Source: DASSUW01 sp963740605 (lineage in GTDB: Bacteria > Actinomycetota > Thermoleophilia > Solirubrobacterales > Solirubrobacteraceae). From it: a stretch of DNA of 64,000 nt. This document shows, in pieces, positions 1 to 8,751 of this stretch. The notes under the pieces are model-generated. The model did not search any database. It saw only the letters and a program-made list of their open reading frames with translations, and was not told the DNA's origin. The stretch spans positions 1 to 64,000 of the forward strand of contig CAVUFC010000009.1 in assembly GCA_963740605.1 (NCBI GenBank). Direction: 5' to 3'. Positions within the stretch are counted from its first letter, which is position 1. Each line of letters opens with the position of its first letter. The translations under genes were made by a program, and so were the position numbers.

Positions 1-297
1 CCGGGAACCGGCGGCGACATGGCGGCCCCGAGCAAGCTCTACGAGGCGCTCGCGATCGGCACGCCGGTGCTCGCGCTGAGCAACCCGGGCACCGAGACCG
101 AGCGGCTCCTGCAGCGGCTCGGCCACGACGCCGGCTGTGCTCCGCCGGGCGACGAGGAGGCGGTGGCGCGCGCCGTCGCGCGGCTGCTCGACGGACCGCG
201 TCAGCCCGTCGACGCGGCCGCGCTCGCCCCGTTCAACCGCGCGACTGTGGCGGAGCGCCTTGCGGCGCTGCTGGATCGCCTGGCGGGCGCGTCCTAA
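1..297 (+). CDS. Glycosyltransferase, C-terminal fragment (cut by window edge)
   Basis: The last 98 codons of a gene that enters from the left edge in frame 1 and stops at 295-297. The visible part has the C-terminal half of a GT-B (GT4-like) nucleotide-sugar-binding domain: a KLYEALAIGTPVLAL motif, where the conserved Glu contacts the donor sugar, followed by the helix region that closes such proteins. It probably transfers a sugar onto a surface polysaccharide or lipid-linked precursor in the cytoplasm, as the following genes suggest. Donor and acceptor cannot be told from the fragment. It is convergent with the methyltransferase remnant on the other strand. Confidence 0.75.
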   Translation, partial: PGTGGDMAAPSKLYEALAIGTPVLALSNPGTETERLLQRLGHDAGCAPPGDEEAVARAVARLLDGPRQPVDAAALAPFNRATVAERLAALLDRLAGAS

Positions 298-1141
298 ACC
301 AGAACGCACTGGCCTCGGCGCCCGGCCGCCAGGTCGGCGCCAGCCGGCCATCACTTCCGGCCGGTCGCGGCACAGCGCGTATAACGCGGCGAGAATCTCG
401 TAGTCCGGGTTCCCGGACAGGTACGCCTGCAGCAGGTACTGCTCGGCCCAGTGCAGCCCCGACTCCTCGAACACTCGCGGGTACTCGTACGGCAGGAAGA
501 TGTCGTGAACGTGCACGATCACGCCCGGCGCGAGCACCGGCAGGACGTCAAGCACGATCCGGTTGACGTCGGAGCCCACCTTGACCGTGTGTGTGGTGTC
601 GACGAACAGCACGTCGCCGGCCTCCAGCCGGTGAAGACGTCGAGCGGGACGTCCTGAGCCCGAACGGCCTCGAGCGCCGCGAGCCCGGGGAAGCCCGGCC
701 GCGCGACCGTGGGATACGGGTCGAACATGCGCAGCTCGGTCTCGGCGCCCTCGGCGCGGTTGCGCTCGGCGGCCGCGGCCATGAACAGCGTCGACTGGCC
801 GGAGCCCAGCTCGACGATGCGGCGCGGCTTGAGCCCGCGGACGACGCCATGGAGCAGGTCGGCGCCGACGCGGCCGTAGGAGGCGTTGTCGACCGCCTCC
901 GCCGCGGGCGCGAACTCCTGCATCGCGGCGGCCAGGTGCTGCTCGATCCAGGCGAGCTGCGCGTCGAGGTCGAACGCGATGCCGCGCAGCTCGCTGCGGC
1001 GGTCGAACACGTCGGGCGGGAGCGCCTTCAGGTCGGGGATCGGGCTGTAGAAGGTCTTCGGGACGACCTGAAGGCCGACGCGGCCGCGACCGCCTGCAGC
1101 GCCCTGAACGCCCGCACCTTCAGCGTGCGGGCGTCGATCAC
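233..1141 (-). pseudogene. Class I SAM-dependent methyltransferase with about three frame disruptions
   Basis: A GTG start at 1139-1141 overlaps the upstream stop as GTGA. The coding sense can be followed only by changing frame three times. The N-terminus (VIDARTLKVRAFRALQAV) leads to QVVPKTFYSPIPD after a missing base near 1081. The SAM-binding motif (IVELGSGQST) follows. A second missing base near 631 (ACC GG|CTG) leads to EAGDVLFVDTTHTVKVGSD and VHVHDIFLPYEYP, both typical of this family. A third near 335 gives a plausible end, EASAFWFR, stopping at 233-235. Without the last shift the frame runs on into the neighbour. The likely original role was sugar or lipid O-methylation in the polysaccharide locus. 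All three look like loss of one base in a G/C run, so real decay and homopolymer sequencing error are both possible. Confidence 0.6.
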
Positions 1142-2178
1142 GTGCCGGAGAGCGCGACCGAGCGAGCGACGCCGTCGCGGCGCGTGGCGTCGAGCGACTG
1201 CTGAAGCGCCTCGAGCACGCGGACGACGCGCAGGCCCGCCTCGCCGTCGGAGATCGGCGTCGTGCCCTCACGGATCGAGTCGACGAAGTGCTCGCACTCG
1301 GTCCGCAGCGGCTCGACGTTCGGCAGCCGCGGGCTCCAGATGTCGCCCGAGCGGGTGATGTACTCGCCGTACGAGCCGCGCCCCGCCTGCTCGTCGAAGC
1401 CCTTGTCGTAGATGGTGATCTTGCCCTCGAGCGCCATGTCGTCGAACGTCGCCATGCGCCGCTCGCCGACCACCGTGAAGCGGCGCTCCTTGTGCGGGTC
1501 CAGCCACGACAGGTGCAGGTGGGCGGCGAGGCCGGACGGGAAGCGCAGGAAGCAGAAGACGACGTCCTCGATCCCCTCGCGCATGTAGCTCTCGCCGCGC
1601 GCCTCGACCTCGTACGGCTCCTCGCCGGCCAGGCGCAGCAGCACCGAGACGTCGTGGGCGCCGAGCGACCACAGCGCGTTCTCGTCGGCGCGCAGCTTGC
1701 CGAGGTTCAGGCGGTTGCCGTAGATGTAGAGGACCCGCCCGAGCTCGCCGTCGTCGATCAGCTCCTTGAGCTTCATGACGCCCGGGTGGTACTCGAGCAG
1801 GTGGCCGACCATCAGCGTACGGCCGGCGGCGCGCGCGGCGGCCACGACGGCCTCGGCGTCGGCCGACGACTGCGCCATCGGCTTCTCGACGAAGCAGTGC
1901 TTGCCGGCCTCGAGCGCTCGGATCGCTAGCGCGGCGTGCGTCGGGACGGGAGTGGCCAGCGCGACGGCGTCGACACTGTCGTCGGCAAGCACCTCGTTGA
2001 AGTCGGCGGTGAAGCGCGCGCTCGGGAAGGCGGCGGCGACGCGCGCGCGATTGGCGTCGTCGGCGTCGCAGCACCACGCGAGCTCGGCGCCCGGCATCCC
2101 GGCGAAGTTGCGCGCGATGTTCGGTCCCCAGTACCCCAGCCCGGCGACGGCGACCCGCAGTGGGCGTTCGGTCGTCAT
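1138..2178 (-). CDS. Gfo/Idh/MocA family NAD(P)-dependent sugar oxidoreductase
   Basis: 346 residues, normal for the family. An N-terminal Rossmann fold carries GLGYWGPN at about 13-20. The family EKP motif (Lys99) contacts cofactor and substrate, and GAHDVSV near 173-179 supplies a catalytic-type His175. The GHLLEYHP segment resembles the UDP-N-acetyl-glucosaminuronate 3-dehydrogenase branch (WlbA/WbpB), so oxidation of a nucleotide sugar for a surface glycan is likely, but the substrate is an inference. Translation is coupled to the downstream methyltransferase remnant by a GTGA overlap. A TAGACT hexamer lies 9 nt upstream of the ATG. Confidence 0.85.
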   Translation of the reverse strand: MTTERPLRVAVAGLGYWGPNIARNFAGMPGAELAWCCDADDANRARVAAAFPSARFTADFNEVLADDSVDAVALATPVPTHAALAIRALEAGKHCFVEKPMAQSSADAEAVVAAARAAGRTLMVGHLLEYHPGVMKLKELIDDGELGRVLYIYGNRLNLGKLRADENALWSLGAHDVSVLLRLAGEEPYEVEARGESYMREGIEDVVFCFLRFPSGLAAHLHLSWLDPHKERRFTVVGERRMATFDDMALEGKITIYDKGFDEQAGRGSYGEYITRSGDIWSPRLPNVEPLRTECEHFVDSIREGTTPISDGEAGLRVVRVLEALQQSLDATRRDGVARSVALSGT

Positions 2179-2190
2179 CGCCGCGCCAGT

Positions 2191-2520
2191 CTACTGCGCC
2201 CACCCATGGCCGATCTCGGCGCTCCGTCCCCGGCGCCACCTGTCGAAGGTGATGTAGAGGTTCTCCCGAGTCCCACGGCGAACAGGCTGCGCTCGTCCCC
2301 GATCCAGTACGCCGCACTCGACGAGTCGGTCGGCGATGAGCTGGCGGTTCGTCACCTTCGTCCCCTCGGCGTACGCCTTCGTGCCGTCCCAGAGCTCGCG
2401 CGGCACCGCGAACGAGCTGCAGTCGGCGCTCGCCCAGCTCGGCTTGTCGGGCTCCGTCCACGAGCACCCGGCCAGCAGCACGGCACAGCCCCGGACGACC
2501 CCCGTGGGGCGGCGAGACAT
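2191..2520 (-). CDS. Small predicted lipoprotein of unknown function
   Basis: 109 residues starting at the ATG ending at 2520. The N-terminus is basic (MSRRPTG), followed by a short hydrophobic stretch and a lipobox LAGC, so Cys at about 18 would be lipidated and the protein anchored outside the membrane. The hydrophobic segment is short for a signal peptide, which lowers confidence. The mature part has two further Cys and the phrase VPRELWDGTKAYAEGTKVTN; I recognise no domain. It lies just upstream of the Gfo/Idh gene on the same strand with a 12-base gap and may share its transcript. Confidence 0.5.
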   Translation of the reverse strand: MSRRPTGVVRGCAVLLAGCSWTEPDKPSWASADCSSFAVPRELWDGTKAYAEGTKVTNRQLIADRLVECGVLDRGRAQPVRRGTRENLYITFDRWRRGRSAEIGHGWAQ

Positions 2521-2557
2521 CAGGGATTCATACACTGTCGCTGCGGGCAAAACCGCT

Positions 2558-2581
2558 CCAATGCGCGCGCTTGCGCGTTGG
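2558..2581 (+). promoter_or_regulatory. Inverted repeat just upstream of the WecG-type gene
   Basis: CCAATGCGC and GCGCGTTGG form a 9-bp stem (one G-T pair) with a 6-base loop, ending 9 bases before the ATG at 2591. The position would suit an operator or an RNA hairpin controlling the start of the polysaccharide operon. No regulator is identified. Confidence 0.35.
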
Positions 2582-2590
2582 TAGGAACGA

Positions 2591-3406
2591 ATGGACCGCA
2601 CCCACACCTCCCCGGCCCCGGCCGTCGAGCTCGCTCCCCAGGCGCCTGAGACCGCCGAGGTCCTCGGCGTTCCGCTCGCGCTGACCGACTACGAGGGAAC
2701 GCTGGACTGGATCGACGAGACCGTCGTCCGCGGCGCGGGCGGCTACGTCTGCGCATCCGCCACGCACCTCGTGATGGCGGCGCAGGACGATCCCAAGCTG
2801 CGTGAGGCCGTTCTCGGCTCCGACCTCGTCGTCCCCGACGGCCAGCCACTGGTGTGGGCGCTCAAGGCACTCGGCCACGAGATCGACGACCGCGTGTACG
2901 GTCCTGACCTGATGGACCGCGCCTGCGAGCGCGCGGCGCGCACCGGCCGGCGCATGTACCTGTACGGCGGCCGCAACCACGGCGCGCTCGTGCAGCTCAC
3001 CCGCAACCTGCGGCTCCGCTACCCAGGCCTGAAGATCGTCGGCGGCCACGCGCCGCCGTTCCGTGCGCTCACCGAGGCCGAGACGGCCGACGTCATCGCC
3101 GACATCAAGCGATCCGGCGCCGAGGTCGTGTGGGTCGGGATCGGCGTCCCGAAGCAGGAGCTGTGGATGGCCGCGATGAGCGCACGGCTGCCACGCTGCG
3201 TGCTCGTCGGCGTCGGCGCCGCGTTCGACTTCCACGGCGGCCTGATCCCGCAGGCGCCCGCCTGGATGCAGCGGCACGGCCTCGAGTGGGTGTTCCGCCT
3301 CGCCCACGAGCCGCGCCGGCTGTGGCGCCGTTACCTGCGCTACAACCCGCGCTTCGTCGCCGGCTTCGCCCTCCAGTGGGCGCGGCAGCGCCTCCGGCGC
3401 CGCTAG
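2591..3406 (+). CDS. WecG/TagA/CpsF family glycosyltransferase
   Basis: 271 residues. Family signatures are clear: VPDGQPLVWALK at about 81-92, VWVGIGVPKQELW at about 180-192 and VGVGAAFDFHGG at about 207-217. These GT26 enzymes transfer N-acetylmannosamine(-uronate) or a similar sugar from a UDP donor to a polyprenyl-diphosphate-linked GlcNAc at the inner face of the membrane. The basic C-terminus (RQRLRRR) fits peripheral membrane binding. It is the first gene of a forward run that continues through five sugar-nucleotide genes. About 20 N-terminal residues precede the conserved core, so a later start is possible. Confidence 0.9.
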   Translation: MDRTHTSPAPAVELAPQAPETAEVLGVPLALTDYEGTLDWIDETVVRGAGGYVCASATHLVMAAQDDPKLREAVLGSDLVVPDGQPLVWALKALGHEIDDRVYGPDLMDRACERAARTGRRMYLYGGRNHGALVQLTRNLRLRYPGLKIVGGHAPPFRALTEAETADVIADIKRSGAEVVWVGIGVPKQELWMAAMSARLPRCVLVGVGAAFDFHGGLIPQAPAWMQRHGLEWVFRLAHEPRRLWRRYLRYNPRFVAGFALQWARQRLRRR

Positions 3407-3417
3407 ATTCCAGGGCC

Positions 3418-4659
3418 GTGTACGACGTCTCGGTCATCGGCCTGGGCCGCGTTGGTCTGCCGCTCGCGCTCGCGTTTGCCGACGCCGGCCTGCGCGTGCT
3501 CGGCGTCGACAAGGACCCCGACCTGCTCGAGGCCGTGCGGTCGCGGCGAATGCCGTTCAAGGAGCCGGGGACCGACGAGCTGCTGGCCCGCGTCGAGCTT
3601 GATGTAAGCGCACGCGCCACAGACGCAGGGCGCTCCAAGGCGATCGTGCTCACGCTCGGGACGCCCGCGCGGTCCCACATCGAGATCGACCTCGGCGACA
3701 TCCGCGCGGTGCTCGACGACCTGTTGCCGGTGCTCACGACCGGCCAGTTGCTCGTGCTGCGATCGACCGTCGCTCCCGGCACCACCGAGTTCGTGGCCGG
3801 CTATCTGGAGAAGCAGCGCGGCTTCACGGCGGGCGAGGACGTGTTCGTCGCGCACGTGCCGGAGCGGATCGCCGCCGATCGCTTCATGGCCGAGATCGGG
3901 ACGCTGCCGTGCATTGTCGGCGGCGTCGGCGACGGGTCGTCCGAGCGTGCCGCGCGCCTGTTCGAATCCCTCGGCGCGCCGATCGTGACGACCACGCCGG
4001 TGGAGGCCGAGCTCGCGAAGATCTGGACCAACATCCTCCGCTACACGACGTTCGCGCTCCCGAACCTGCTGATGATGGACTGCGAGCGGTACGGCGCGAA
4101 CGTGTTCGACGTCATCGAGCTGATCAACCGCGACTATCCACGCGGCGGGATGGCGATGCCCGGACTCACGGGAGGCACCTGCCTGCGCAAGGACTTCACG
4201 TTCTCGGAGGAGAAGTCGAACGCCCCGGGCATGCTGCTCGGCGTCTCGCGCGTGCACGAGAGCGTGCCGCTGTTCCTCGTCGATGGCGTCAAGCGCCGGC
4301 TCGGCGGGTCGCTGCGCGAGCGCAAGGTGGCGGTCCTCGGCCTCGCCTTCAAGCGCGACACCGACGACGAGCGCGACTCGCTCTCGCACAAGCTGGTACG
4401 GCTGCTCGAGCGCGAGCTGGCCGACGTCGCGGTCCACGACCCCGTGGTGGCGACCCCGAGCGCAACCTTCGAGCAGGCGGTCGACGAAGCCGACGCCGTG
4501 ATCGTCGCCACCAACCACAGCGCGTTCGAGCGGCCGGAGGCGCTGGCGCTGATCGCCGACCGCGCCAATGCCGACTGCCTCGTCGTGGATCCCTGGAACG
4601 CGTTCGGCGCCGCCCAGGTCTTCGCCTACGCGAACGAGATCGCCGCGCTGCGGGCGTGA
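3418..4659 (+). CDS. UDP-glucose/GDP-mannose dehydrogenase family protein (first copy)
   Basis: 413 residues from a GTG start; the start is set by VSVIGLGRVGLPLAL, the NAD-binding Rossmann loop. The catalytic Cys lies in GGTCLRKD (Cys255), and the Lys of the ELAKIWTN helix is present, so the active site looks intact. Such enzymes oxidise C6 of a UDP-sugar to the uronate by two NAD-dependent steps. Similarity to ManNAc-type dehydrogenases and the adjacent WecG-type transferase make a UDP-ManNAc-like substrate plausible, but this is inferred. Its TGA overlaps the next GTG (GTGA). A TAGATT hexamer lies 8 nt before the start, inside the upstream stop. Confidence 0.85.
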   Translation: MYDVSVIGLGRVGLPLALAFADAGLRVLGVDKDPDLLEAVRSRRMPFKEPGTDELLARVELDVSARATDAGRSKAIVLTLGTPARSHIEIDLGDIRAVLDDLLPVLTTGQLLVLRSTVAPGTTEFVAGYLEKQRGFTAGEDVFVAHVPERIAADRFMAEIGTLPCIVGGVGDGSSERAARLFESLGAPIVTTTPVEAELAKIWTNILRYTTFALPNLLMMDCERYGANVFDVIELINRDYPRGGMAMPGLTGGTCLRKDFTFSEEKSNAPGMLLGVSRVHESVPLFLVDGVKRRLGGSLRERKVAVLGLAFKRDTDDERDSLSHKLVRLLERELADVAVHDPVVATPSATFEQAVDEADAVIVATNHSAFERPEALALIADRANADCLVVDPWNAFGAAQVFAYANEIAALRA

Positions 4660-5606
4660 GCCGCGTCCTCGTCACAGGCGGTGCCGGGACCATCGGCAGC
4701 GCGGTCGTCCGGCGGTTGCTCGGCGATCCCGATTGGGAGGTCCGCGTCTCCGACCAGCGGCCCGCGCCGGGCTGGATGCGCGAGGGCGCCTCGATCCACA
4801 CCGGCGACCTGCGCGACATCGACCAGGCGCGCGAAGCGATCCACGACTGCACGTACGTCATCCACCTGGCCGCGATCGTCGGCGGCATCGCCAATTTCCA
4901 CAAGCTCCCGTTCACGCTGACCGAGGTCAACCACGCGCTCTACAACGCGGTCTTCCGCGCGGCGCTGGATGCCGGCGTCGAGCGCCTCACGTACGTGTCC
5001 TCGAGCATGGTGTTCGAGCGCGCCGACCAGTTCCCGACGACCGAGGAGTACCTCCCGGACTGCCCGCCGCCACAGTCGGCGTACGGGTGGTCGAAGCTGG
5101 CCGGCGAGGTCTACTGCCGCGCCGCGCACGCCGAGCACGGGCTGCCGTTCACGATCTGCCGGCCCTTCAACGCGTACGGGCCTGGCGAGATGCCGGAGGA
5201 CGAGCCGGGGATCGCCCACGCGGTGCCGGACCTGTTGCGCAAGTCGCTGCAGCGGCTCCGGCCGCTCCCGATCTTCGGCTCCGGCGAGCAGACCCGCACG
5301 CTCACGCACATCGACGACATCGCCGCCGGGATCGTCGCGGCGACCGCCTCGCCGGCCGCTGAGAACGAGGACTTCAACATCTCGGCGTCCGAGGAGCTGA
5401 CCGTCGCGGAGATCGCGCGGCTGTGCTGGGAGGCGTGCGGCAACGACCCGGCCGAGCTCGAATTCGAGCACGTGCCGAGCTTCACCGTCGACGTGCAGCG
5501 GCGCTGGCCGTCGGTCGAGAAGGCCGAGCGGTTGCTCGGCTGGCGCGCGCAGATCGGCCCGCGCGAGGGGATCGAGGCGACGGCGCGGTGGCTGGCCGCC
5601 CTCTGA
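4656..5606 (+). CDS. NAD-dependent epimerase/dehydratase (extended SDR)
   Basis: 316 residues, GTG start overlapping the previous stop by four bases. The N-terminus has TGGAGTIGS, the NAD-binding Gly motif, and the active site has SSS followed by YGWSK (Tyr-x3-Lys). The C-terminal substrate region (RPFNAYGPGE, then RTLTHIDDIA) is typical of nucleotide-sugar epimerases. It interconverts or dehydrates an NDP-sugar in the cytoplasm; which one is not evident. Its place between a uronate-forming dehydrogenase and a CDP-glucose dehydratase argues for deoxy- or uronic-sugar synthesis for a cell-surface glycan. Confidence 0.8.
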   Translation: MSRVLVTGGAGTIGSAVVRRLLGDPDWEVRVSDQRPAPGWMREGASIHTGDLRDIDQAREAIHDCTYVIHLAAIVGGIANFHKLPFTLTEVNHALYNAVFRAALDAGVERLTYVSSSMVFERADQFPTTEEYLPDCPPPQSAYGWSKLAGEVYCRAAHAEHGLPFTICRPFNAYGPGEMPEDEPGIAHAVPDLLRKSLQRLRPLPIFGSGEQTRTLTHIDDIAAGIVAATASPAAENEDFNISASEELTVAEIARLCWEACGNDPAELEFEHVPSFTVDVQRRWPSVEKAERLLGWRAQIGPREGIEATARWLAAL

Positions 5607-6601
5607 GCTCGTTCTGGGCCGGCCGCCGGGTGCTCGTGACCGGGCACACCGGCTTCAAGGGCGGGTGGCTGACGCTGTGGCTGCACACGCTCGGCGCACG
5701 CGTGACGGGCTTCTCCGGACCGCCGCCCGGCGACCCGTCGCTGTTCGCACTCGCGCGCGTCGGCGAGGTGTGCGACGACCGGCGCGGCGACATCCGTGAT
5801 TCCGCCGCCGTCGCGGACGCGGTCACGGCGGCGCGGCCGGAGATCGTGTTCCACCTCGCCGCGCAGCCGATCGTGCGCGTGGCGGTCGCCGACCCGGAGG
5901 CGACGTACGCGACCAACGTGATCGGTACCGAGCACGTGCTCGCCGCCGCCCGCGACGCGGCCGTCGTGTGCGTGACGAGCGACAAGTGCTACGTGCCGGG
6001 CGAGGCGCCGCATCGTGAGGGCGACCGGCTGGGCGGCAGCGACCCCTACTCGGCCTCGAAGGCCGCGCAGGAGCTCGTCGCCGCCGCCGCGCGGGAGACG
6101 CATGGGGTGCGCGTGGCGACGGCACGGGCGGGCAACGTGATCGGCGGCGGCGACTGGGGGCGCGACCGCCTGGTGCCCGACCTCGTTCGTGCGCGCGACT
6201 CGGGCGCAGCGGTCGTGCTGCGCCACCCCGAGGCCGTGCGGCCGTGGCAGCACGTGCTCGACCCGCTGGCCGGCTACCTGGTCCTGGCCGAGCGCCTCGC
6301 CGAGTCGGCCGACTGGGCGGCGCCGTGGAACTTTGGCCCCGACGACGCCGAGACCGTGCGCTGGATCGTCGACCGCGTCCGCTCGCGCTGGCCGCTCGAC
6401 GTGCAGGTGGTCCCGCCCGACGACGGCATCGAGGCGCCGACGCTGCGGCTTGACGCGTCAAAGGCGCGCGCGCAACTCGGCTGGAAGCCCCGCCTCGACC
6501 TCGCTGCCGCGCTCGACGCTACCGTCTCCTGGCACGACAGCGTCCGCGACGGGGCAGACCCGCGGACGGTGACCTTCAGGCAGATCGAGGAATTGTCTTG
6601 A
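5588..6601 (+). CDS. rfbG: CDP-glucose 4,6-dehydratase
   Basis: About 337 residues. GHTGFKGGWL near the N-terminus is the signature of RfbG, with TSDKCY and DPYSASK supplying the catalytic Tyr-x3-Lys. It makes CDP-4-keto-6-deoxyglucose, the entry to CDP-dideoxyhexoses. Homologs begin close to SSFWAGRRVLVTGHTG, so the start is either the GTG at 5588, which overlaps the upstream gene by 19 bases, or a CTG at 5603 forming CTGA with the upstream stop. No CDP-glucose synthase (RfbF) lies beside it. The last 90 bases, including GAGGA and the TTGA junction, are duplicated at 9461-9550. Confidence 0.85.
   Translation: MAGRPLSSFWAGRRVLVTGHTGFKGGWLTLWLHTLGARVTGFSGPPPGDPSLFALARVGEVCDDRRGDIRDSAAVADAVTAARPEIVFHLAAQPIVRVAVADPEATYATNVIGTEHVLAAARDAAVVCVTSDKCYVPGEAPHREGDRLGGSDPYSASKAAQELVAAAARETHGVRVATARAGNVIGGGDWGRDRLVPDLVRARDSGAAVVLRHPEAVRPWQHVLDPLAGYLVLAERLAESADWAAPWNFGPDDAETVRWIVDRVRSRWPLDVQVVPPDDGIEAPTLRLDASKARAQLGWKPRLDLAAALDATVSWHDSVRDGADPRTVTFRQIEELS
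6511..6600 (+). repeat. Source copy of a 90-bp duplication (3' end of rfbG)
   Basis: This stretch, the last 29 codons of rfbG with the TTGA junction, matches 9461-9550 with five substitutions in 90 bases and no gaps. Similarity ends abruptly on the left side and fades within a few bases after the shared TTG. Confidence 0.9.
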
Positions 6602-7593
6602 GCACGGGGAGCCTAGGCGGACGATCGGTGCTCGTCACCGGCGCCGGCGGATTCATCGGCGGCCATCTCGTCGAGCGGCTCGTCCACGAGGGGGCTCAGG
6701 TACGCGCGCTGGTCCGGTACAACTCGCGCAACGAGCGCGGCACCCTCGACTGGCTGCCGGCCTCCGTCACGCGCGACGTGGACGTCGCGCTCGGTGACCT
6801 GCGCGACGTGGAGTCGGTCGAGCGTGTCGCCGTCGGCGCCGAAGTGATCTTCCACCTCGGCGCCCAGGTCGCGATCCCGTACTCGTTCGTCAACCCGCGT
6901 GACTTCTTCGAGACGAACGTGCTCGGGACGCTCAACGTCGCCCAGGCCGCCCTGCGGGTTGGGGCCGGGAAGGTGATTCACACGTCGACGAGCGAGGTCT
7001 ATGGCAGCGCGCAGCGTGTGCCGATCGCCGAGGATCATCCATTGGAGCCGCAGTCGCCGTACGCGGCGAGCAAGGTCGCCGCCGACAAGCTGATGGACGC
7101 CTGGCACCGCACGTACGAGCTGCCCGTGTGCGTCCTGCGCCCGTTCAACACCTACGGTCCTCACCAGTCGGCCCGGGCCGTGATCCCGACGATCATCTCC
7201 CAGGCCTTGACCGGGCCGGTGCGCCTCGGATCGCTGCGCCCGCGGCGCGACTTCACCTTCGTCACCGACACCGTGGCCGGGTTCCTGGCCGCCGCCGAGG
7301 CCCCCGCCACGGTCGGCCGGACGATCCAGCTCGGCACGGGCGACGACGTCTCGGTCGGCGAGGTCGTCAAGCTCGTGGGCGAGCTGCTCGGCCGGGAGCT
7401 CACGGCGGACCTCGACCCCGACCGCGTCCGGCCGGCGAACAGCGAGGTCGAGCGCCTGATCTCCGACCCGGCACTCGCCGCGGAGCTCACGGGCTGGCGG
7501 CCCGAGATCGACCTGCGCGAGGGCCTCTCGCGGACGCTCGAGTGGGTCAGCTCGAACGCGGACCGCTACCGGACCGATCACTACGTGATCTGA
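6598..7593 (+). CDS. LegB-like NAD-dependent 4,6-dehydratase (extended SDR)
   Basis: 331 residues from a TTG start overlapping the rfbG stop (TTGA), with GAGGA six bases upstream. It has TGAGGFIGGHL at 14-24, the active-site THR/SER region HTSTSEVYG near 129 and SPYAASK with Tyr155 and Lys159. The RYNSRNERGTLDWL segment near 40-53 resembles the LegB-type UDP/GDP-GlcNAc 4,6-dehydratases used for 4-amino-4,6-dideoxy sugars. A DegT aminotransferase, the expected next enzyme, lies convergently beside it with a 13-base overlap. The exact nucleotide sugar is inferred, not shown. Confidence 0.75.
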   Translation: MSTGSLGGRSVLVTGAGGFIGGHLVERLVHEGAQVRALVRYNSRNERGTLDWLPASVTRDVDVALGDLRDVESVERVAVGAEVIFHLGAQVAIPYSFVNPRDFFETNVLGTLNVAQAALRVGAGKVIHTSTSEVYGSAQRVPIAEDHPLEPQSPYAASKVAADKLMDAWHRTYELPVCVLRPFNTYGPHQSARAVIPTIISQALTGPVRLGSLRPRRDFTFVTDTVAGFLAAAEAPATVGRTIQLGTGDDVSVGEVVKLVGELLGRELTADLDPDRVRPANSEVERLISDPALAAELTGWRPEIDLREGLSRTLEWVSSNADRYRTDHYVI

Positions 7594-8720
7594 TCCAGAA
7601 CACGCTCCGCGCGCAACGCGTCATCCAGCGCCGCGAGCACCAGATCCTGCTGCGCCGCGGTCATGGTCGCGAACAGCGGAAGCGTGGTGGCACGCGCACC
7701 ATAAGAGTCCGTCAACGGCAGATCGGGGGCGCCGTCGGCGTAGATCGAGAAGCGGTGGACGGGTGGGTAGTGCACGCTCGTCTGCACGCCGCGCTCGGCC
7801 AGCGCCTCGCGGACCGCGTCGCGATCGACGTCCTCGTCGACCACGACGGTGAAGATGTGCAGCGCGGGCTCGGCGGTCGGCTCGACGCGGTCGATACCGG
7901 CGAGCGCCTCGCGGTAGCGGCGGTCGAGTGCGCGACGGTGCTCGTTCTCTTCGTCCAGGCGCTCCAACCTGGCGGTAGCGAGCGCTGCGCGTGGCTCGTC
8001 GATGCGGTAGTTGAAGCCGAGCGCGACAACGTCGTACCCCGTGGCGTGGCCTCGGTGGCGGTCCCAGGTGAGCGTCGTCATGCCATGCGACCGCAACAGG
8101 CGCACGCGCTCGGCCAGCTCATCGTCGTCGGTCACCACCGCGCCGCCCTCGCCGACCGCGAGGTTCTTGTTGGAGAAGAACGAGAACGCGCCGGCGGCGC
8201 CGAACGTCCCGAGGTGGCGGCCGCCGCTGCGCATCCCGATCGCGTGCGCCGCGTCCTCCAGCAGGAGGATGCCGCGCTCCCCGCAGAGGGCGCGCAGCGC
8301 CTCGATCTCGCCGGGGTGACCGCCGTACTCGACGACCATCACGGCCCTGGTGCGCGGCGTCAGCGCGGCCTCAACGGTCTCCGCGGTGATCCACGGCTCG
8401 CGTACCGATCCGATGTCGGCGAATACCGGCTGCGCGCCGGTGTAGGCGATCGCGTTGACGCTGGCGACGAACGTCATCGACGGCGCGATCACCTCGTTGC
8501 CCGGGCCCAGGCCGGCCGCCAGGCAGATCAGATGCAGCGCCGCCGTGCCGTTCGCGACGGCGAACGCGTGCTTCGCACCGGTGTACTCGGCGAGCGCCTG
8601 TTCGAACTCGGCCGTCCGCGGGCCCATGCTGAGCCAGCCGGACCGGTACACGTCAGCGACGACGCCGATGTCGTGCTCAGGGACGACGACGTCGGCAAGC
8701 GGGACCCGCCAGTCGGGCAT
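7581..8720 (-). CDS. DegT/DnrJ/EryC1/StrS family sugar aminotransferase
   Basis: 379 residues, full length. PLP-binding features are present: NGTAALHL near 57-64, ILLLEDAAHA with Asp156 and FFSNKNLAVGEGG with the Schiff-base Lys185. The enzyme moves an amino group from glutamate to a 4-keto (or 3-keto) NDP-sugar. Together with the neighbouring LegB-like dehydratase this would give a 4-amino-4,6-dideoxy-hexose nucleotide. It is transcribed toward that gene and away from the nucleotidyltransferase at 8752. TACGCT six bases before its ATG suggests a leaderless mRNA. Confidence 0.85.
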   Translation of the reverse strand: MPDWRVPLADVVVPEHDIGVVADVYRSGWLSMGPRTAEFEQALAEYTGAKHAFAVANGTAALHLICLAAGLGPGNEVIAPSMTFVASVNAIAYTGAQPVFADIGSVREPWITAETVEAALTPRTRAVMVVEYGGHPGEIEALRALCGERGILLLEDAAHAIGMRSGGRHLGTFGAAGAFSFFSNKNLAVGEGGAVVTDDDELAERVRLLRSHGMTTLTWDRHRGHATGYDVVALGFNYRIDEPRAALATARLERLDEENEHRRALDRRYREALAGIDRVEPTAEPALHIFTVVVDEDVDRDAVREALAERGVQTSVHYPPVHRFSIYADGAPDLPLTDSYGARATTLPLFATMTAAQQDLVLAALDDALRAERVLDQIT

Positions 8721-8726
8721 CGGGCC

Positions 8727-8742
8727 AGCGTACCGTTAGGCT
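8727..8742. promoter_or_regulatory. Divergent -10-like hexamers between aminotransferase and nucleotidyltransferase genes
   Basis: On the minus strand TACGCT (8727-8732) ends 6 nt before the ATG of the aminotransferase. On the plus strand TAGGCT (8737-8742) ends 9 nt before the ATG at 8752. The whole intergenic gap is 31 bases, so both promoters must be packed here. Confidence 0.4.
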
Positions 8743-8751
8743 GCCGCGTCG

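Noticed and set aside
3130..3417. An upstream extension of the first dehydrogenase gene
   Set aside because: It would run through the WecG gene in another frame; the GTG at 3418 directly precedes the Rossmann motif.
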